Below are positions 41,353-49,384 of a stretch of 64,000 nucleotides of DNA, in pieces; within the stretch, counting starts at the first letter, position 1, and every line of letters starts with the position of its first letter. The stretch spans positions 2,356,001 through 2,420,000 of the forward strand of contig CBDCOU010000003.1 of NCBI GenBank assembly GCA_965219935.1. The letters run 5' to 3'. The stretch comes from Bin34 sp965219935 (GTDB taxonomy: Bacteria > Chloroflexota > Anaerolineae > Caldilineales > Caldilineaceae). Below the pieces are notes generated by a model. The model made no database searches. It was not told the DNA's origin and saw only the letters and a program-made list of their open reading frames with translations. Made by a program: the position numbers and the translations under genes.

Positions 41353-42627
41353 ATGCCTGCCGCAACCGCCCCGTACAAGGCCCCTCCGTTCGAACCTGCC
41401 CACCGGGTCACCGGCTTCGGCGCCACCGTCTTTGCCGAGTTCACCGCCCTGGCCAACGAGCGGGGCGCCATCAACCTGGGACAGGGCTTCCCCAACTTCG
41501 CGGCGCCGGACTTCATCAAGCAGGCCGGCCAGGACGCCATCGCCCAGGATCTCAACCAGTACACGCGCAGCGGCGGCCATCAGGAACTGGTCGAGGCCCT
41601 GGCGGAGTTCTACGGTCCGCTGTTTGGTCGCACCCTGAACCCGATGACCGAGGTGGTCACCACGGTGGGGGCCACGGAAGGCATCTTCGCGTCGGTGCAG
41701 GCCGTCGTCAATCCGGGCGACGAGGTGATCATGATGGAGCCGTTCTACGACAGCTACCCGGCCTGTGCCGTCATGGCCGGCGGCACGCCGGTCTACGTGC
41801 CGCTGGAAATCCCCGGGCGGACGCCGGGACGGACACTGACGGCGGCCGACTGGAAGCTGGACATGGACCGCCTTGAGGATGCGTTCTCCGAACGCACCCG
41901 CATGCTGATCATCAACACGCCGCACAATCCGGTCGGCAAGATGTTCAGCAGGGAGGAACTGGAGCAGATTGCGGACATCGTGCAGCGACACAGCCAAAGC
42001 CACCAGCCCGTCTACGTGCTGTGCGACGAAGCCTACGAGTGGATTACCTACGACGGCGTGGAACACGTGCGCATGGCGACCCTGCCGGGCATGTGGGAAC
42101 ACACCATCACCCTGGGCAGTTCCGGCAAGACCTTCTCCGTCACCGGCTGGAAAATCGGCTGGGCCATCGCGCCGCCCGAGATTGTCCACGCCATCCTGAT
42201 GGCCCACCAGTGGATTCCCTTCACGATTTCCACCCCGTTCCAGGAAGCCGTGGCCACCGGCTTCCGCACCGCCGCGCAACAGGGCTATTTCGAGTGGTTG
42301 GGGGAGATGTACCAGGCCAAGCGGGACCGGCTGCTGGGCTATCTGGAAGCCGCTGGCCTATCCTCCTGCGTTCCCCACGGTTCCTACTTCATCCTCTCTG
42401 ACACCAGCCACCTGGATGTGCCATCGAACCCGTCCGAACCCCGCGACGTGACCGTCTGCCGCTGGCTCACCGGCGAAATCGGCGTTGTGGCCATTCCCCC
42501 CAGCGCCTTCTACAGCGACGACAACCGGCACCTGGTCGCGGACCTGGCGCGGTTCACGTTCTGCAAGACCGACGAGACGCTGGATCAGGCCGGGGAGCGT
42601 TTCCAGGCCCTGACCCGGAAGGCCTGA
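41353..42627 (+). CDS. Class I/II PLP-dependent aminotransferase (kynurenine/methionine aminotransferase-like)
   Basis: A 424-residue enzyme that swaps amino groups between an amino acid and a 2-oxo acid. Start at ATG 41353 (MPAATAPYKAPPF) chosen over an upstream ATG at 41293. Fold-type I marks are GAINLGQGFPNFAAPDFI, YTRSGGHQELVEALAEFY, VGATEGIFASVQAVVNPGDEV, INTPHNPVGKMFS, CDEAYEWITYDG and the PLP lysine in SSGKTFSVTGWKIGWAI. This set fits the KAT/YbdL-type family acting on aromatic or sulfur amino acids. It is 46 bases upstream of leucyl aminopeptidase in the same direction, consistent with amino-acid salvage. Confidence 0.93.
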   Translation: MPAATAPYKAPPFEPAHRVTGFGATVFAEFTALANERGAINLGQGFPNFAAPDFIKQAGQDAIAQDLNQYTRSGGHQELVEALAEFYGPLFGRTLNPMTEVVTTVGATEGIFASVQAVVNPGDEVIMMEPFYDSYPACAVMAGGTPVYVPLEIPGRTPGRTLTAADWKLDMDRLEDAFSERTRMLIINTPHNPVGKMFSREELEQIADIVQRHSQSHQPVYVLCDEAYEWITYDGVEHVRMATLPGMWEHTITLGSSGKTFSVTGWKIGWAIAPPEIVHAILMAHQWIPFTISTPFQEAVATGFRTAAQQGYFEWLGEMYQAKRDRLLGYLEAAGLSSCVPHGSYFILSDTSHLDVPSNPSEPRDVTVCRWLTGEIGVVAIPPSAFYSDDNRHLVADLARFTFCKTDETLDQAGERFQALTRKA

Positions 42628-42673
42628 ACACCGGCAGTTTCCAATCACAACCCGCTCATAAGGACAGACTTCC

Positions 42674-44170
42674 ATGGAGCTCCTGATACAGCAAGGCGAC
42701 ATCGCCGCCACCGAGGCGGACTGCGTCATCGTCAACCTCTTCGAGGATGTCAACCACCCGGGCGGTGCCACGGGTTTCGTCGACCGGGCCCTGAACGGGG
42801 CGATCACCAGCGCCATCGCGGCGGGAGACTTCAAGGGCGAGGCGAACACCACGCTGCTGCTGTACACCAACGGAGCCATCGCGGCACCCAGAGTCATCGT
42901 AACGGGCCTGGGCAAGGCCGAGGACTTCGACTTCCTGGCTGCGCGCAAGGCCGCAGCCGCGGGCTTGGCCAAGGCCGCCGGCCTCAAGGGTGTGCGGGCC
43001 GTGGCCACCATTTGCCACGGAACCGGGATTGGCGGCCAGGACACAGAGGAGATGGCGAAGGCTCTGGCCTTGGGATCCCTGCTGGCCGCCTACAAGGTGC
43101 GCAAGTACCCGGCCGACGACAAGAAGAAGGGAGTGTCCACCTGTACGCTGGTGGAGTACCACGCCGAGCAAATTCCCGCCATGCAGGCCGGCTTGGATGC
43201 CGGCCGGGCCTTGGCTGACGGAGTTTGCTTCACACGCGATTTGGTCAATGAACCTCCCAACCTGCTCTACCCCGCGGAGATGGCGGCCCGCGTAAGGGCC
43301 GCGGCGGCGGATACCGGCCTCAAGTGCGAGGTACTCGGCGAAGAGACCATGCGCGAGCTGGGCATGGGCATGATCCTGGGGGTCTCCCGCGGCAGCCGAC
43401 GCGAAGCACAGCTCATCATCCTCCGCCACGAACCGGAGGGGCTCACGGAACAGCAGCCCCTGATCTTCCTCGGCAAGGGCATCACCTTCGACACGGGCGG
43501 CATCTCGCTGAAGCCATCCTCCGGCATGGAGGAAATGAAGACCGACATGGGTGGCGCCGGTGCCGTCTGCGGTGCCATGCTGGCCATTTCCGCCCTGGAC
43601 ATTCCCCGCCGGGTCTTCGGTCTGGCCATCTGTGTCGAGAACATGCCCGACGGTGATGCCTACCGTCCCGGCGACATTCTCACCGGCATCAGCGGCAAAA
43701 CCGCGGAAATCATCAACACGGACGCCGAAGGCCGGCTGGTATTGGCGGACTGCCTGGGTTATGTCAAGCGGTTCTCGCCGTCCGCCGTGGTTGATTTGGC
43801 CACGCTGACCGGAGCCATCGGTATTGCGCTCGGTTCCCAGGCCGCCGGCCTGTTCGCGAACGACGATGCGTTGCAGGAAGCCATCGTGGCGGCGGCCGCC
43901 GCCACGGGCGACCGGGTCTGGCCGATGCCGATGTACGACGAGTACAAGGAAGACATCAAGAGCGACATGGCCGAGGTCAAGAATGCAGGCAGCCGCATGG
44001 GAGGGGTGTCCTCGTCGGCCAAGTTCCTGGAACACTTCACGGAGGACTACCCGTGGGCCCACCTGGACATCGCCTACATGGCGTTGCAGGGCAAGGGCAA
44101 GCCTGGCCAGCCCAAGGGAGCTTCCGGGTACGGCGTCCAACTGCTGGCATCCCTGGCCACCGCCATCTGA
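42674..44170 (+). CDS. pepA: Leucyl aminopeptidase (M17)
   Basis: A 498-residue cytosolic exopeptidase that removes N-terminal residues using two metal ions. Diagnostic motifs are FLGKGITFDTGGISLKP (metal ligands Lys/Asp) and the family signature NTDAEGRLVLAD, both in the C-terminal half; the N-terminal alpha/beta domain covers residues 1 to about 150. It is likely co-transcribed with the aminotransferase gene 46 bp upstream. All ligands I can check are present. Confidence 0.96.
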   Translation: MELLIQQGDIAATEADCVIVNLFEDVNHPGGATGFVDRALNGAITSAIAAGDFKGEANTTLLLYTNGAIAAPRVIVTGLGKAEDFDFLAARKAAAAGLAKAAGLKGVRAVATICHGTGIGGQDTEEMAKALALGSLLAAYKVRKYPADDKKKGVSTCTLVEYHAEQIPAMQAGLDAGRALADGVCFTRDLVNEPPNLLYPAEMAARVRAAAADTGLKCEVLGEETMRELGMGMILGVSRGSRREAQLIILRHEPEGLTEQQPLIFLGKGITFDTGGISLKPSSGMEEMKTDMGGAGAVCGAMLAISALDIPRRVFGLAICVENMPDGDAYRPGDILTGISGKTAEIINTDAEGRLVLADCLGYVKRFSPSAVVDLATLTGAIGIALGSQAAGLFANDDALQEAIVAAAAATGDRVWPMPMYDEYKEDIKSDMAEVKNAGSRMGGVSSSAKFLEHFTEDYPWAHLDIAYMALQGKGKPGQPKGASGYGVQLLASLATAI

Positions 44171-44280
44171 ACGGCAACCGATTCGATCGCATTCGAAACA
44201 ATGCCGGCCGCAATCGCTATCATTAGTAATCAGGGCCCATTCCCGCCCCCCGCCACAGCCATCGACACCGCGGGGCCTTC

Positions 44281-45024
44281 ATGTCCCTAACATCGCATCC
44301 ACACCACCCAACCGTGCCGCCGGTACGCTGGCGGTCCACCATAGTCTGGGCCGCCGGCCTGGGTGCATTGCTTGCCTTCGTATCGGTCCGGACCGCATCG
44401 GCCGCATCGGCCGCCCAAACGTTTCCCGGTGCCAACGCAGTCGAGGCCTGGCCCGTGCTCGTACCCATGCTGGCGGCCTCCGCCAGTCTGGAAAGGGCGA
44501 TCGAGGTGTTCTGGAACCTGGTCGAGTGGTTCCTGCTGCGCGTCGGCGGATGGCAGGCTGCGGACCTGAAACGCCCCGACTACACGCAACTCAAGAGCGG
44601 CCTCAGCCTCATCATGGCCGGCGTCCTGGGGGTCGCCATCACCGGATACACGGACATCCGGTTGCTCAGCTACCTGCAACCGCAGGCAAACGGCATTCTG
44701 GATCAGGTTCCGGTGGCCTGGGATGTCCTGCTGTCCGGCATCCTTTTGGGTACGGGCACCAAGCCCGTCCACGATCTGGTGGGTACGCTCACGCGCGTGA
44801 AGATGCTGGTCGGCAACCTGGGACTGAAGCAGCGGGAACGGGCCGGATTATTCGCGGCGGACGCCAACTACCGCATGCGCGAGGTCGAATTGCATGGAAC
44901 ACGCTCCATGGCCGCCCATCAGCCCACCCGGCGCACCACCCAACAGGACGTGACCGCCGCCTCCGCACTGAATCAGCCGGACCGGCGGTTGATCGATGAT
45001 CTGGATACCCGTTACAACGGATGA
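44281..45024 (+). CDS. Membrane protein of unknown function
   Basis: A 247-residue protein. Hydrophobic segments are around 20-42 (IVWAAGLGALLAFVSVRTA), 58-88 (with VLVPMLAASASLERAIEVFWNLVEWFLLR in parts), 103-122 (GLSLIMAGVLGVAITGY) and 146-165. The C-terminal 70 residues are polar and charged (RTTQQDVTAASALNQPDRRLIDDLDTRYNG in part). The pattern of a small four-helix protein with a cytoplasmic tail is clear, but I do not recognise a family. About 110 bp after pepA; may have its own promoter near TATCAT at 44218. Confidence 0.75.
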   Translation: MSLTSHPHHPTVPPVRWRSTIVWAAGLGALLAFVSVRTASAASAAQTFPGANAVEAWPVLVPMLAASASLERAIEVFWNLVEWFLLRVGGWQAADLKRPDYTQLKSGLSLIMAGVLGVAITGYTDIRLLSYLQPQANGILDQVPVAWDVLLSGILLGTGTKPVHDLVGTLTRVKMLVGNLGLKQRERAGLFAADANYRMREVELHGTRSMAAHQPTRRTTQQDVTAASALNQPDRRLIDDLDTRYNG

Positions 45025-45443
45025 GGTCCTGTTCCTTTAAACCGGTGCACTTTGGTACCGGCCCGGAGGTCATTCACTCTCTGTTGACAGGGGCTGTGCG
45101 GCAACCCTTGCAACTTGAGCCCGGGTGGAGCCGTTCCCACCGCGGTCCCGGTTCGGTCTCGGCGATCTTACGGGCGGCGGTGAAGCCGGATGCAGGCACG
45201 CTCGAGTTGACGCGTTGGGAACCATTATCCAGTTGGCCCGGACTCCATTGTCCTGCCAAGGTCCTGTTCCCGCGCCAAAGCAGGTCATCCGGACAATCCG
45301 GACGCGCGACCTGAACTGCCACCTGACCGGGAACAGATAGGCATCCTTGGCGCAGAGTGTTTGTTTGTTGCGTTCCCAGGCCAAAATTAAGAAACCGCAA
45401 TAGTGTTGACGGTGGTCCGAAAGGACCATTGCCGCGCATCTAT
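45025..45443. other. Gene-free stretch upstream of dnaN
   Basis: No frame is supported. A short hairpin with a GAAA tetraloop (TGGTCC/GGACCA) sits at 45414-45429, just before the promoter. I see no DnaA-box cluster or dnaA gene, so this is not evidently an origin. Confidence 0.45.
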
Positions 45444-45452
45444 TGCTATACT
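45444..45452 (+). promoter_or_regulatory. Extended -10 promoter of dnaN
   Basis: TGCTATACT has both the TG extension and a near-consensus -10 TATACT, about 80 bases before the dnaN ATG. The -35 area (around 45424) is weak, as expected for an extended -10 promoter. Confidence 0.55.
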
Positions 45453-45531
45453 TTGTTCCCCTTTACTCTCGTTGCGAATGATTACGGGGCGCTTTCCGCC
45501 CGGCCAATCGCACCAATGCCTTAAAACCCCC

Positions 45532-46710
45532 ATGCGCATCAGTTGTTTGCAGGAGAACCTGGCCAAGGGCCTGTCGATTGCCGGCCGCGTGACGTCTTCG
45601 CGCGTCACCATGCCGGTTCTGGAAAACATCCTGATTGCCGTTGACAACGGCCGCATCCGCTTGGTTTGCACCAATCTGGACGTGTCCATCAACGTCTGGA
45701 TCAACGGCACGGTGGAGGAGGAAGGGGCCCTGACCGTCCCTGTGCGTCTGTTGACGGAATTCGTCAACCTGCTGCCCTCCGGCAAGCCGGTGCAATTGAC
45801 CTATCTGGCCCAGTCCCGGCAACTGGAGGTTTCCTGCGACCAGTTCCGCACCGCCTTCAACACCATCGAGGCCAACCAGTTCCCCGATGTCCAGGATTCC
45901 ATCCATGAGATGGAGGCGACCCTGAATCTGGACACCCACGAACTGCGCACGATGATCGAGGAGACGGCCTTCGCCGCCGCCACCGGAGAGGATCGTCCCA
46001 ACCTGGCTTGCGTACAAGTGGAACTGGCCGATGCCGGTCTCACCCTGGCCGCCACGGACGGCTTCCGCCTGGCCGTGCGGCGCACGACCCTTGAACAGGC
46101 GGAACGGGACCAGAAGATCCTGGTGCCCGCCCGTGCCCTGTCCGAACTGTCGCGCATTCTGGCGGACGCCGACTCGTCCAAGCCGGTGGATGTGGCCGTC
46201 ACCAACAACCACAGCCAGATTTTGGCCAACCTGCACGGCCTCAGCCACGAGCGCGGCTCGTTCGTTGAGGTCCTGCTCATCTGCCAACTGGTCGATGCCC
46301 ACTTCCCCGACTACAACCGGATCATCCCGCAGGAAGGCGCCACCTCGGTGATCGTGGATCGCAACAACCTGCTGCAGGCCACCCGGGCTTCCTTCCTGCT
46401 GACCCGCGAGAACAACAACATTGTCACGGCCAAGTTCAACACCGAGGAAGACTGCATCGAAATCAGTTCGGAAAGCAACGACCGCGGCGACAGCCGAAAC
46501 AAGCTGGCGGCCAGGATTTCCGGAGAGGCCCTGGACATTTCCTTCAACGGCCAATACCTGATCGATGCCCTGACCCATATCCAGACCGAATTCGTGGTCA
46601 TGGACATGACACAGAACAACCGGCCGGCCAAGCTTTGCCCTTCCGCCTCCGAAGACTCCAAGGACCGGGACTTCCTCCAGGTCATCATGCCGATGACCTC
46701 GGCGCGCTGA
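45532..46710 (+). CDS. dnaN: DNA polymerase III beta subunit (sliding clamp)
   Basis: A 392-residue ring subunit that holds the replicative polymerase on DNA. I start at ATG 45532 (MRISCLQENLAKGLSIAGR), the conserved beginning, and not at the longer upstream ATG. Conserved stretches are TMPVLENILI, AATDGFRLAVRR, ILVPARALSEL and the C-terminal VMPM ending for partner-peptide binding. No dnaA, recF or gyrB neighbour is present, so dnaN stands away from the usual replication cluster. Confidence 0.96.
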   Translation: MRISCLQENLAKGLSIAGRVTSSRVTMPVLENILIAVDNGRIRLVCTNLDVSINVWINGTVEEEGALTVPVRLLTEFVNLLPSGKPVQLTYLAQSRQLEVSCDQFRTAFNTIEANQFPDVQDSIHEMEATLNLDTHELRTMIEETAFAAATGEDRPNLACVQVELADAGLTLAATDGFRLAVRRTTLEQAERDQKILVPARALSELSRILADADSSKPVDVAVTNNHSQILANLHGLSHERGSFVEVLLICQLVDAHFPDYNRIIPQEGATSVIVDRNNLLQATRASFLLTRENNNIVTAKFNTEEDCIEISSESNDRGDSRNKLAARISGEALDISFNGQYLIDALTHIQTEFVVMDMTQNNRPAKLCPSASEDSKDRDFLQVIMPMTSAR

Positions 46711-46849
46711 CGCACGGCCGCCGGAAACGGTGCGGTCCAGGGATCGCGTCGGCGGACGGCGTCACCGACACGGTTGCCGGGAGGCAGGCCGCGCCTCCGC
46801 AGCGGCGGGTGCTTTCGAATGGGTCCGGCTGGGCGCTGTCGCCTCGCCG

Positions 46850-48025
46850 CTAGGAACCGACAGGAATCTGCCGTTCCGGTATCCGGATTTCCTGGCCAAT
46901 GACCAGCAGGCCATCCTCCGAATTGGGATTGGCGGCCACGATTTGGGGCCAGAGATTGCCATCCCCGAGATAGCGGTAGGCGAGGTTCCAGAGCGAATCG
47001 CCACTGACCACGATATGGGTTTGTGACGGAACCACCACGTTCAACGCTTCGGCGTCCACCTCGCCCAAGCCGGGAATGCCGCTGACGGCATCCAGGAGCG
47101 TGGTCCGTTCAGCCAGGGATTCCACGGTGCCCATCAGCACCAGCTGATCGCCCTGGACCACGGCCACAATCTCCCGCTCCTCCAGTTCCGGATAGCCAAG
47201 CTGGCCCAGGACCGGTCCGAAATCGATGCGCTTCAGCGCGATGCGCTCCAGGACATTGAGCGCAACCTGCTGCGACCAGGCGTCGCCTGATTCGGAACCG
47301 TCCGCCAGGGCACTCTCAACCACCGGCTCCGATACCTGGGCAGCTTCCGCGGACGCGGCGGAAGCCAGCGACTGGTCGGACTGTGCCGAATCGCCAGCGG
47401 CCGCCAGAAGCGGTTCCGCCTCGCTTGCCGGAACTTCGGTCTGGACCAAGGGTGCGGGACCGGCTCGCTGCGTCAACCAGTCGGGGACAAATGCCTGCAG
47501 GTTTCCGACCGGATTCTGCAGCACGACCAGGGTCGCGATGGCGGCCACCGAGACCACGATCGCCCCGACGGTCGCATTGCGCAGTCCCCAACCCGAAAAC
47601 GAGCCGTCGTCCGGCGCGGCGGCCTCCGGGGAGCCGGAGTTGCTGTCGAGTTCCTGGGCCAAGGATCCGGTTCGCCGCTGAACCAGCCGCTTGAGCAGGG
47701 CTTCCGCCTCGGGCCGCAGTACATCGTTGACCGGAATCGCGCCGATATGGGCGCGCAATTGCTCCTCCCGGTCCAGGTCCGCGTACAAAATTGCGGCCAG
47801 CAGGTGCAGTTCCGAAGTGTCCTGGGCCTGCAACCCTCGCTGGATCAGCTGCAGGGCAATAAAGTGCGCGCCCTGTTCGGCGGCATCGCGGGCCTTGTCG
47901 TAGTAGTAGGCGGCCTTCAGATCGGAAGTAATGAGGGAGGACAGGTCTCCGGTGCACTGACGGCACTCGGGATACTCGGGGGTTACTACGGCTTCGGCAC
48001 CGCAGTAGAGGCATGTGACCTGCAT
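46850..48025 (-). CDS. Membrane protein with zinc ribbon, BON-like and C-terminal LysM domain
   Basis: 391 residues from ATG 48025 (MQVTCLYCGAEAVVTPEYPECRQC). The N-terminal CLYC...CRQC is a small zinc ribbon. Residues about 35-110 look like a TPR pair (YYYDKARDAAEQGAHFIALQLIQRGL in part). A single membrane helix follows (about 165-185, VGAIVVSVAAIATLVVL). The part around 290-335 (LKRIDFGPVLGQLGYPELEEREI...) is BON-like, and the end (about 340-385, HIVVSGDSLWNLAYRYLGDGNLWPQIVAANP in part) is LysM. The architecture suggests a cytoplasmic sensor part with an outside wall-binding part. Function unknown. Confidence 0.82.
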   Translation of the reverse strand: MQVTCLYCGAEAVVTPEYPECRQCTGDLSSLITSDLKAAYYYDKARDAAEQGAHFIALQLIQRGLQAQDTSELHLLAAILYADLDREEQLRAHIGAIPVNDVLRPEAEALLKRLVQRRTGSLAQELDSNSGSPEAAAPDDGSFSGWGLRNATVGAIVVSVAAIATLVVLQNPVGNLQAFVPDWLTQRAGPAPLVQTEVPASEAEPLLAAAGDSAQSDQSLASAASAEAAQVSEPVVESALADGSESGDAWSQQVALNVLERIALKRIDFGPVLGQLGYPELEEREIVAVVQGDQLVLMGTVESLAERTTLLDAVSGIPGLGEVDAEALNVVVPSQTHIVVSGDSLWNLAYRYLGDGNLWPQIVAANPNSEDGLLVIGQEIRIPERQIPVGS

Positions 48026-48107
48026 TTTGTGGGATCCAGAGAGTGCAGCGAAGGGGAGGTCAAGTCCCACATCCGATTCAGGATTCTAGCACAGCACCCT
48101 GATCCGG

Positions 48108-48117
48108 CCTCCACCCG
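48108..48117. repeat. Target-site duplication, left copy
   Basis: CCTCCACCCG, identical to 49373-49382 on the other side of the insertion sequence. Confidence 0.92.
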
Positions 48118-48140
48118 CAGGGCGATTGCATCTAAATTGG
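48118..48140 (+). repeat. Left terminal inverted repeat of the ISAs1 element
   Basis: 23 bases, the exact reverse complement of 49350-49372. Confidence 0.95.
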
Positions 48141-48206
48141 GTACCGGGGCAGGTGGACGCAGGGCTACAATGGACGATTCCGGATTCAGCCTGCGGAGAG
48201 CCCCTC

Positions 48207-49358
48207 ATGGACAGCCCGATGCCTTCGTCCCTGGTCGAAATCCTGGACGCCCTGGAGGATCCCCGGGTGGACCGGACCAAGCTGCACCCCCTGACGGACA
48301 TCCTGGTGCTGTCGGTACTGGCCGTCATCTGCGGCGCCGACAGCTTTGTGGCCATCGCCCTCTTCGGCCAGCTCAACGAGGCGTGGCTGCGCACCTTCCT
48401 GGCATTGCCGCACGGGATCCCCTCGCACGACACGCTGGGGCGGGTCTTCGCACGGCTGGATGCGAGCGGGTTCGAGGAGGGCTTCCGGGACTGGGTGCAG
48501 GAGGCCTTCGAGCTGACCGCGGGCCAGGTCGTGCCCGTCGACGGCAAGAGCGTGCGCGGCTCCCACGACCGGGGGCGGGGCCTGGGGCCTCTGCACCTGG
48601 TCAGCGCCTGGGCCCAGGCCAACCGTCTGGTGCTGGCCCAGACGGCGGTGGACGACAAGTCCAACGAGATCACGGCCATCCCGGAGCTGCTGCGCATGCT
48701 GTGTCTGAAGGGTTGCATCGTGACCCTGGACGCCATGGGTTGCCAGAAGGCGATCGCGCGCCAGATTCGGCAGCAGGGGGCCGACTACGTGCTGCGCGTC
48801 CGGGACAACCACAAGGGACTCCACGCGCGTCTGGAGGACACCTTCGCCCTGGAACGGGCCGAGCACTTCGCCGACTATGCCCACGACTATGCGGACACAG
48901 TCGGCAAGGACCACGGGCGCATCGAAACCCGCCGCTGCTGGACGACCGGCGACCCCGCCCTGCTCGCCCATGCCGACCCCGACCGCGAATGGTGCGACCT
49001 GGCCAGCCTGGTCTGGGTCGAGTGCGAACGCCGCTGCGGCGACCGGGTCACGACCGATATCCGCATCTTCATCTCCAGCCTGCCGCCCCAGGCCCGGCTC
49101 CAGTTGCAGGCGGTGCGCGGGCACTGGGCCATCGAAAATGCCCACCACTGGGTCCTGGACGTGGCCTTCGGCGAGGACGACAGCCGCATCCGCACGGGCT
49201 ATGCCGCCCACAACATGGCCATCCTCAAGCGCATCGCCCACAACCTGTTACGGCAGGACCGCACCCTGAAGGTGGGCATCGCCAACAAGCGGCTGGCGGC
49301 GGGTTGGGACAAGAACTACCTGTGTCAACTGATTGGTCTCAAGCCCAAACCAATTTAG
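48207..49358 (+). CDS. ISAs1-family transposase (DDE type)
   Basis: 383 residues from ATG 48207 (MDSPMPSSLVEILDALEDPR). The N-terminal DDE_Tnp_1-associated domain includes LHPLTDILVLSVLAVICGAD and LPHGIPSHDTLGRVFARLD. Catalytic Asp residues are visible in VVPVDGKSVRGSHD and GCIVTLDAMGCQK. The third acidic residue lies in AVRGHWAIENAHHWVLDVAFGEDD (in part). It has no frameshift and ends 14 bp before the end of the element, overlapping the right inverted repeat. Expected to be active. Confidence 0.95.
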   Translation: MDSPMPSSLVEILDALEDPRVDRTKLHPLTDILVLSVLAVICGADSFVAIALFGQLNEAWLRTFLALPHGIPSHDTLGRVFARLDASGFEEGFRDWVQEAFELTAGQVVPVDGKSVRGSHDRGRGLGPLHLVSAWAQANRLVLAQTAVDDKSNEITAIPELLRMLCLKGCIVTLDAMGCQKAIARQIRQQGADYVLRVRDNHKGLHARLEDTFALERAEHFADYAHDYADTVGKDHGRIETRRCWTTGDPALLAHADPDREWCDLASLVWVECERRCGDRVTTDIRIFISSLPPQARLQLQAVRGHWAIENAHHWVLDVAFGEDDSRIRTGYAAHNMAILKRIAHNLLRQDRTLKVGIANKRLAAGWDKNYLCQLIGLKPKPI

Positions 49359-49372
49359 ATGCAATCGCCCTG
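49350..49372 (-). repeat. Right terminal inverted repeat of the ISAs1 element
   Basis: 23 bases, the exact reverse complement of 48118-48140. The transposase stop codon lies inside it. Confidence 0.95.
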
Positions 49373-49382
49373 CCTCCACCCG
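49373..49382. repeat. Target-site duplication, right copy
   Basis: CCTCCACCCG, identical to 48108-48117. Confidence 0.92.
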
Positions 49383-49384
49383 CT

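Larger units (their letters stand above)
48118..49372 (+). mobile_element. Intact ISAs1-family insertion sequence
   Basis: 1255 bp bounded by perfect 23-bp inverted repeats (48118-48140 and 49350-49372, outer end CAGGGCGATTGCATC). The ten bases CCTCCACCCG occur on both sides (48108-48117 and 49373-49382) as the target-site duplication, which is in the range known for ISAs1. One intact transposase gene fills it. The undecayed ends and duplication indicate a recent insertion, in the gap between the LysM gene and the acyl-CoA synthetase gene. No coding sequence is disrupted. Confidence 0.95.

Noticed and set aside
42656..44140. 494-codon minus-strand frame
   Set aside because: Antisense of pepA, which has full M17 motifs.
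45025..45531. Replication origin upstream of dnaN
   Set aside because: No DnaA-box cluster, AT-rich unwinding region or dnaA gene visible.
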